A stretch of 10,108 nucleotides of DNA, from the NCBI GenBank assembly GCA_020853075.1, contig JADYZS010000192.1:1-10108 (forward strand), written 5' to 3'. Positions 5,385 through 10,108 of this stretch are shown here, in pieces. How positions within the stretch are numbered: the stretch's first letter is position 1; every line of letters starts with the position of its first letter. The notes under the pieces are model-generated. The model was not told where the DNA came from and searched no databases. It was given only the letters and a program-made list of their open reading frames with translations. Both the position numbers and the translations under genes were made by a program. Source of the stretch: Anaerolineae bacterium (GTDB lineage: Bacteria; Chloroflexota; Anaerolineae; JADYZS01).

Positions 5385-8300
5385 AGCGGCGCATCACCCC
5401 TTTCCGCGGCGGCCTGCTCCTCCTCTTTCTTGCCAATCTGGCCCTGGGCGCGAAGATTCTCCTGGCGCGCGGCTACCTCGTCCACGGCGACTTCTCTTTT
5501 CCCCTCTACCGCGAGAACTTCCTGCGCCAGTATTATCCTCTGTGGGATTCGGTTCTGGGGCGCAGCAACTTTGAGAACGTCTTCCGCATCCCTTTGCGTC
5601 TCCCCTTCCTCGCGCTCGCCTGGCTGGGCGTGGACATGGGGATTATCCAGAAACTGATCCTGACGGTGACGTTGCTCGTCGCCGGCCTCTGCATGTACCT
5701 CCTGGTGTGGCGGCTTACAGCCGGGCTGGCCCTATCGCCTGCGCTGCGGGCCGCGGTCGCGATCTTCGGCGGCCTGGCTTATAGTTACAACCCTGTGATC
5801 ATCGGCTTTCTCATCACCGCGGGCCTGGTCTATTCCCTTGCCTTCCTTCCCCTCGCCCTCCTTACCTACTACGAGGGGTTGCAGCGCCGCTCCCTGCGCT
5901 ACCTCCTGGTGACGGCCCTCCTCATCGTTTTCTCGGTCTCCCATCCTTTCCTCTTGGCGATTTGGTTCGCCAGTTTCTTTCTCCTGTCCTGTGCCGTATG
6001 GTTGGGACAAAGGAAAATCAGTATCTTCCGCGCGCTGGGGAGCCTGGCAGTTGTGGCTCTCGTGTTCGCCGTGCTTTTCGCTTTTTACCTGGTTCCCTTC
6101 GTGGGGGCAGGATGGGGTGGCGACGAAGAGGTGGACCCGGAAACGTTGGGGCATTATGCGCTCTCGCGCGCCACCTTTGACCTGCGCAGCGAGCACCGGC
6201 TATCGTCTCTCCTTTTCCGGGTGCGAGACCGGATGGCGGGGGTGCCTCTGGTTCCTACCGATCCGGCTGCGCGTGCGCGCTGGGGAGCGGGGTCGGCCAT
6301 CCTCGTCGGGTTGACCCTCTGCGGCCCCTGGCTTTGGCGTCGGCGGCCAACCCACGCGTTGCACGCCTTCGCTCGCCACTCCTATTGGTTCTTCCTGGTC
6401 GCCGTCCTCTTCCTGCAAGGGGGGCGCGGGCCGATGGCCGATGCCTATTGGTGGGCGGTCACGAATCTCCCCCTGGGTTGGATGTTTCAGTCGCCCTTGA
6501 AGTGGCAGATGGCGTTGGCGTTCTCCACCGCCTTCTTAGCCACCCTTTTCCTGGCCTTAGCCCTGGACAAAGTGCAGCAAGAACGAGACTCCTGGGCGCG
6601 CACCCTGGGCATCGTCCTGGCCCTCGCCCTCGTCCTGGCTTACGCCGCCAACAGCCTGCCGGGCTGGCAGGGAAGTCTTTGGGGGCGATACGTGCCATAC
6701 GAGATCCCCGAAGGCTACTTTGCCGTCAATCAGACCCTGGAAGCACGGAAGGACGGTGAGCGCATCCTCTGGCTCCCCGCCTACGATCAGACCGTGGCCT
6801 GGTCAAAGGGACACGGCATCCGTGCGATGGACGTCGTTTCCACCCGCAAGGAGACGCTGAGTTACTACCTGGCGAACCCTGCCGTCCAACATTCTCTCCT
6901 GGATTTCCTTTACCGCTATACCTTTGCGGGGATGCGCAACTGGCCCGGCAAGTTGTTGCAGGAATTGGGTATCGGCTACCTGGCCTTCCACCTGGATCGT
7001 CTCCCGCCCGTGGATGCCCTGGACGCTGTGGCTCTGGACGCCTTGCGCCAGGAGACGCAGATTCTGCAAGAGGCTCCTCCCTTCTACTTGATGCAGACGC
7101 CGGATCGCCCGGCGACGGAGCCTTTCGCGCTCTCTGCTGCCGATGGGTTGGCCCTCCTGAACGACCGTGCCCAGGCCCTTGCCCTGGAAGCGATAGAGGC
7201 TCCGTTGCCGCCTTTCCTCTTTGGCGTGGGAGAGGTGTCCCGCGCCGGGATCGTGCTCAACCCTGACCTGTGGAGCATTGCCCTCTACCTGGGCGCGGCG
7301 GACGGCCTTAGCCCGGAGAGCGCGGGCCTTGCGCCCATCTTCGCCCACTTCCCCTCAGATGCGCCCGGCGCACGGGCCCTCAATTATACGTGGGATAGCA
7401 CCATCTCCGCGCGGGGCCTGGCGGTCCAGCAAGAGGACGAATATCTGGCGACGATCCATACCTTGCAAACGGGCGATGGGCTGCGTGCCCCTCTGCACGT
7501 TCCTCAGCGCGGTGAATGCTTCCTCTTGCTGCGCGCCCTGGAGAGCCCGCAAGGAGAAACCCTGCACCTTTCCACCGGAAACTGGCAGGCGCGCGCAGAC
7601 ACCCGGAGCCAATTTACCCGCTTCGCCTGGCATCTCCTGGGGCCCATCCCATTGGACGGTTCTCCCTCTCTCTCCCTGGTGGCACTGGACGGCTACCAGG
7701 CGGTGGCAACCGCAGCTCTCGTCCCCGTCCAGGGGTGGGAGGAACGGCTGGCGGTGGCACAGAACAGACTGGCGGCCCGGCGGGTGGCCTATGTCTGGGA
7801 AGCGGAGAGCCACCTGGCGGGCGATTGCGCCGAAGCGGGCTCGCGCGACCAGAAGGCAAGCAATGGCGAGACAATGACCCTTCCCGCCGGCTGTGTGCTG
7901 GCAGTGTCCGGGGAGATCTATCGCTCCGGCCTTCATCGCCTTGCCATCTCTTTCACGGGCGAGATAGAGGTCACCGTGGACGGCGAGCCTCGCTTCAGCG
8001 GTCGTGCTGACGCCTTGCAATTCGTTGACGCCGACGCTTTCTCGCTGGAAGAGGGTTCCCACGACGTCCAGGTCAAAGCAGTGCAACTGGCGACGCTAGA
8101 TGCCCTCTGGCTCTACCCGGTCACCGATGAAGCGGAGGGCATCGCGGAGGCGTTCAGGCCAGCCGGCGGCGAGGCGGCGATCCTCTCCTACGCAAAGGTT
8201 AGCGACACCGAATACCGGGTGCGCGTCCGGGGGAGGGGGCCGCTCTTCCTTACGCTGCGCCAGGCGTATGATCCAGGTTGGGTCGCCGCCGCTGCCGGGC

Positions 8301-8512
8301 GGCGATATGCCAGCAAACCTGTGTATGGCGTGCTCAACGGTTTCTATCTGGATGGTCTCGCTGGTGAGGAGAGCGAAGTGGCGGTCGTCTATACGCCGCA
8401 ACAGCGGTTTCGCCTGGGTGTCGCCATCTCTCTGGTGGGCGGTCTCGCGGTGGTGGCGTGGCTGGGATACGACGTCCGGCGCGAGCGGGCAAGGCGGAGG
8501 CAAGGCCCATGA
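5381..8512 (+). CDS. Large multi-spanning membrane protein, GT-C/YfhO-like, with carbohydrate-binding-like C-terminal part
   Basis: The 1043-aa protein starts at ATG 5381, with AGGAG (5371-5375) 5 nt before it. A longer frame upstream merely overlaps the preceding gene. Residues 10-30, then about 85-240 and 303-422, contain roughly ten hydrophobic segments. The first outer loop carries HGDFSFP with Asp37, the position where GT-C glycosyltransferases keep a catalytic acid, followed by FLRQYYPLWD (47-56). Residues about 430-1005 are a large extracytoplasmic region. Within it, about 803-912 looks like a CBM6/CBM35-type beta-sandwich (opening YVWEAES, with VTVDGEPRFSG). After that, QAYDPGWVA and NGFYLDG (961-992) resemble the end of YfhO-type proteins. 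A last membrane helix lies at 1011-1030, with a basic cytoplasmic tail. It likely handles or transfers lipid-linked sugars for the surface glycan. The assignment is by pattern only and the substrate is unknown. Confidence 0.75.
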   Translation: MKRRITPFRGGLLLLFLANLALGAKILLARGYLVHGDFSFPLYRENFLRQYYPLWDSVLGRSNFENVFRIPLRLPFLALAWLGVDMGIIQKLILTVTLLVAGLCMYLLVWRLTAGLALSPALRAAVAIFGGLAYSYNPVIIGFLITAGLVYSLAFLPLALLTYYEGLQRRSLRYLLVTALLIVFSVSHPFLLAIWFASFFLLSCAVWLGQRKISIFRALGSLAVVALVFAVLFAFYLVPFVGAGWGGDEEVDPETLGHYALSRATFDLRSEHRLSSLLFRVRDRMAGVPLVPTDPAARARWGAGSAILVGLTLCGPWLWRRRPTHALHAFARHSYWFFLVAVLFLQGGRGPMADAYWWAVTNLPLGWMFQSPLKWQMALAFSTAFLATLFLALALDKVQQERDSWARTLGIVLALALVLAYAANSLPGWQGSLWGRYVPYEIPEGYFAVNQTLEARKDGERILWLPAYDQTVAWSKGHGIRAMDVVSTRKETLSYYLANPAVQHSLLDFLYRYTFAGMRNWPGKLLQELGIGYLAFHLDRLPPVDALDAVALDALRQETQILQEAPPFYLMQTPDRPATEPFALSAADGLALLNDRAQALALEAIEAPLPPFLFGVGEVSRAGIVLNPDLWSIALYLGAADGLSPESAGLAPIFAHFPSDAPGARALNYTWDSTISARGLAVQQEDEYLATIHTLQTGDGLRAPLHVPQRGECFLLLRALESPQGETLHLSTGNWQARADTRSQFTRFAWHLLGPIPLDGSPSLSLVALDGYQAVATAALVPVQGWEERLAVAQNRLAARRVAYVWEAESHLAGDCAEAGSRDQKASNGETMTLPAGCVLAVSGEIYRSGLHRLAISFTGEIEVTVDGEPRFSGRADALQFVDADAFSLEEGSHDVQVKAVQLATLDALWLYPVTDEAEGIAEAFRPAGGEAAILSYAKVSDTEYRVRVRGRGPLFLTLRQAYDPGWVAAAAGRRYASKPVYGVLNGFYLDGLAGEESEVAVVYTPQQRFRLGVAISLVGGLAVVAWLGYDVRRERARRRQGP

Positions 8513-9702
8513 GACAGGGAGCGAGACGGCTTCCCCTCTCCTGGCGTCTGCCTAACGGCACAATGGCGCGAGGGCTGGTGAAGCAATTGCCGGGCCTGAC
8601 TGCCGTTTTGGCGGTGGCTGTGGCCTTCGGCTGGGTCGCGCGCTCGCCGCTGGTCAGCCTCTTAACGATCATCGTTCTCCGGGAGGGAACCTGGCGGGCA
8701 GCCCTGATCGGCCTGGGGTTGTCACTCCTCTTCGCTGCGGTACAGTTCACCGAGCGGGTGGGAGGGAGCGACATCGTCGCCTCCTGGCTCTATTGGACGG
8801 TGGCTGCGGGGGTGCTGGCCGAGTTGGTGCAGGGGGTGCGGGCGCGGTGGAGCCAGGGTAGCGAATCTGAAGAGGTGTCGCCGCGGGCCCGTGGGGAGTT
8901 GAGGCGCATCGGGACGCGCCTGCAAACGGCCCTGCGTCAGCCCGCGGAGCAGGATCGCCTGGCCCGTCTGATCGTCCGCGCGGGCGCGGTGTGCCTCCTC
9001 CTCGCCTTCGCCTTTATCGTCTGGGCTCGCTCTTCCCTTCCCCTCACGTGGTTGGCGCTCTTCCTGGCGGGGATCGTTCCCTTTGTCCTGTGGGGGATCA
9101 AGATGGTAGAAGGAGCCGTGGCCTTGCGCCGGGAAGTGGCCCTCGCCGCCCTGATCGTCGCAGTGGCCGGGGCCGAGGTGATCTTTCCCAACTATTGGCA
9201 AGCGCCCTCACCCAAAGCCACCGTCGTTTTTAATTTTCTGGTAGGGCGCGCTGCCGGTCATCAAGCCCGAGGGATGCCGGAGCCGCAGGCAAGCACGTGG
9301 ACCCTCGGCCAATGGACGCGTCCCGTCCTGGTGATGAGACCGACCAACCGGCAGCCGGCGCGGTGGGAATATGAGATTCAGGTACCCGCGCAGGCCGTGC
9401 TGACTTTCGCTGTCGGGGCCTCGCCGGAGACGTGGGGCCGTGCCGGCGATGGGATAACCTTCAAGGTGCTGATAGATGGCCCTCGCGGGGTGGATACCAT
9501 CTTTGACCTTTACCTGAACGCGAAGGCCCGCGCCCAGGACAAGCCGTGGCACGACGCGCGCCTCAGCCTGGCAAAGTACGCTGGGGAGACCGTCAAACTG
9601 CTCTTTGTCGTCCAGGCAGGGCCATGGGGCGACGCGCGGTTTGATATCGGCGGCTGGGCCGAGCCGATCCTGTGGGGGGTGCCTGTTGCCGTCCACGAAT
9701 GA
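8509..9702 (+). CDS. Membrane protein with C-terminal beta-sandwich-like extracytoplasmic domain, function unknown
   Basis: I do not recognise a named family for the whole 397-aa protein. About seven membrane segments are visible (near 27-44, 46-58, 62-80, 90-110, 153-173, 178-198 and 209-226). A charged stretch between segments four and five (about 111-150) is probably cytoplasmic. Residues from about 255 to 391 form a soluble domain, ending in ITFKVLIDG, RLSLAKYAGETVKLLF and DIGGWAEPILWG. This layout (strand, 'L..YAGE.V.L.F', then a W-x-E/D-P motif) is typical of jelly-roll domains found on glycan-related proteins. The ATG at 8509 overlaps the preceding stop as ATGA, and GGAGG (8496-8500) lies 8 nt upstream, which settles the start over longer alternatives. 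As last gene of the operon it is inferred to act with the GT-C-like protein on a surface polymer. The stop is TGA at 9700-9702. Confidence 0.7.
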   Translation: MRQGARRLPLSWRLPNGTMARGLVKQLPGLTAVLAVAVAFGWVARSPLVSLLTIIVLREGTWRAALIGLGLSLLFAAVQFTERVGGSDIVASWLYWTVAAGVLAELVQGVRARWSQGSESEEVSPRARGELRRIGTRLQTALRQPAEQDRLARLIVRAGAVCLLLAFAFIVWARSSLPLTWLALFLAGIVPFVLWGIKMVEGAVALRREVALAALIVAVAGAEVIFPNYWQAPSPKATVVFNFLVGRAAGHQARGMPEPQASTWTLGQWTRPVLVMRPTNRQPARWEYEIQVPAQAVLTFAVGASPETWGRAGDGITFKVLIDGPRGVDTIFDLYLNAKARAQDKPWHDARLSLAKYAGETVKLLFVVQAGPWGDARFDIGGWAEPILWGVPVAVHE

Positions 9703-9712
9703 GCACGCAAAT

Positions 9713-9753
9713 AGCATGACCGCCGACGGCTGGCAGCCGTTGGCGGTCATGCT
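9713..9753. terminator. 19-bp hairpin between convergent genes, likely bidirectional terminator
   Basis: AGCATGACCGCC (9713-9724) pairs perfectly with GGCGGTCATGCT (9742-9753). Inside, ACGGCT (9726-9731) pairs with AGCCGT (9735-9740), and a G-U pair joins the two blocks, giving a 19-bp stem with a 3-nt GGC loop. It begins 11 bp after the stop of the plus-strand operon and lies 32 bp beyond the stop of the minus-strand elongation factor P gene. Neither side has a real U-tract: CTTCTGG follows on plus and ATTTGCG on minus. It may be a non-canonical terminator or an mRNA-stabilising 3' hairpin. Confidence 0.65.
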
Positions 9754-9784
9754 TCTGGTGGGATAGGATGTTTCGGTCGGGAGT

Positions 9785-10108
9785 TTAGACCCGCGTCAGA
9801 TATTGCCCGGTGCGCGTGTCTATGCGGATCGTCTCGCCTTCGTTGACGAAGAGGGGAACCATCACTTTGAGGCCCGTCTGCACGGTCACCTGCTTCATGG
9901 CGCTGGTGGCTGTATCACCGGCAATACCGGCCTCTGCTTTGGTCACCGGCAGGTCCACCGTTGTGGGCATTTCAACCTCAATAGGCTCGCCCTGGTAAGT
10001 CAGCAATTCCACGGTGAGGCCATCGGTCAGGTAATTCACCGCGTCGCCCAGATGCTCCGCGCTCAGCACGTGCTGCTCAAAATTCTCCGTGTCCATAAAG
10101 GTAAAGAG
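9785..10108 (-). CDS. efp: Elongation factor P, C-terminal part (5' end outside window)
   Basis: The visible 107 residues are domains II and III of elongation factor P, which relieves ribosomes stalled at polyproline stretches. FMDTENFEQ opens the visible part, as in domain II. The C-terminal KVMVPLFVNEGETIRIDTRTGQYLTRV is the canonical ending. Full-length proteins have about 185 residues, so roughly 80 are missing to the right, including domain I with the loop whose tip residue contacts the ribosome. The ATG at 10096-10094 is an internal methionine, not a start: the frame stays open to the edge, encoding LFTF before it. The stop is TAA at 9787-9785. The PROSITE-type EF-P segment is present with KQV where KPA is common. 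The nearby proline-rich lipoprotein linker is the kind of protein that would depend on this factor. Confidence 0.95.
   Translation of the reverse strand, partial: LFTFMDTENFEQHVLSAEHLGDAVNYLTDGLTVELLTYQGEPIEVEMPTTVDLPVTKAEAGIAGDTATSAMKQVTVQTGLKVMVPLFVNEGETIRIDTRTGQYLTRV

Noticed and set aside
7355..8086. Minus-strand 243-codon open frame (and similar ones at 5732-6196, 6803-7348, 8722-9201 and 9208-9750)
   Set aside because: All lie antisense within the plus-strand membrane-protein genes, have no recognisable motifs and follow from the base composition.

Overview
The window looks like a chromosomal segment from a GC-rich, probably monoderm bacterium of the Chloroflexota (Anaerolineae-like). 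This is an inference. It rests on a lipoprotein M1 peptidase with a long Pro/Thr/Ser linker, a large GT-C/YfhO-like membrane protein, a serine-palmitoyltransferase-like enzyme, a YtrA-type GntR remnant and uniformly GC-rich coding DNA. No tRNA, rRNA, CRISPR array or insertion sequence was seen.

Layout. (1) 1-355, minus: the N-terminal third of a PLP-dependent alpha-oxoamine synthase, with a well-formed promoter at 406-434. (2) 537-3694, minus: two tandem paralogous M1-family metallopeptidase lipoprotein genes joined by an ATGA overlap. The upstream copy (2210-3694) carries one in-frame amber codon at 2783-2785. The downstream copy (537-2213) is intact. The pair has its own promoter at 3729-3757. 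(3) 3695-3902: a divergent regulatory region. Its plus-strand promoter (3832-3860) is close to consensus and has a palindromic operator-like site at the predicted transcription start. (4) 3903-4194, plus: a YtrA-type gntR regulator broken by an out-of-frame internal deletion that removed the DNA-binding domain. (5) 4224-9702, plus: a polysaccharide pyruvyl transferase-like protein, a 1043-aa multi-spanning membrane protein of GT-C/YfhO type, and a 397-aa membrane protein ending in a beta-sandwich-like domain. Both junctions are 4-bp ATGA overlaps, so the three are almost certainly one operon. (6) 9713-9753: a 19-bp hairpin between convergent genes. (7) 9785-10108, minus: the C-terminal part of elongation factor P.

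How the parts may work together (inference): the plus-strand operon probably builds or modifies a cell-surface glycan. The pyruvyl transferase-like enzyme would decorate it in the cytoplasm, and the membrane proteins would transfer or handle it on the outer face. The divergent lipoprotein peptidases would also act outside the cytoplasmic membrane. The original repressor appears to have lost its DNA-binding domain while its likely operator remains, so the operon may now be constitutive or controlled from elsewhere. The most notable points are the decapitated regulator with a surviving promoter and operator, the single amber codon in an otherwise open peptidase gene, and the uncharacterised architectures of the two membrane proteins.
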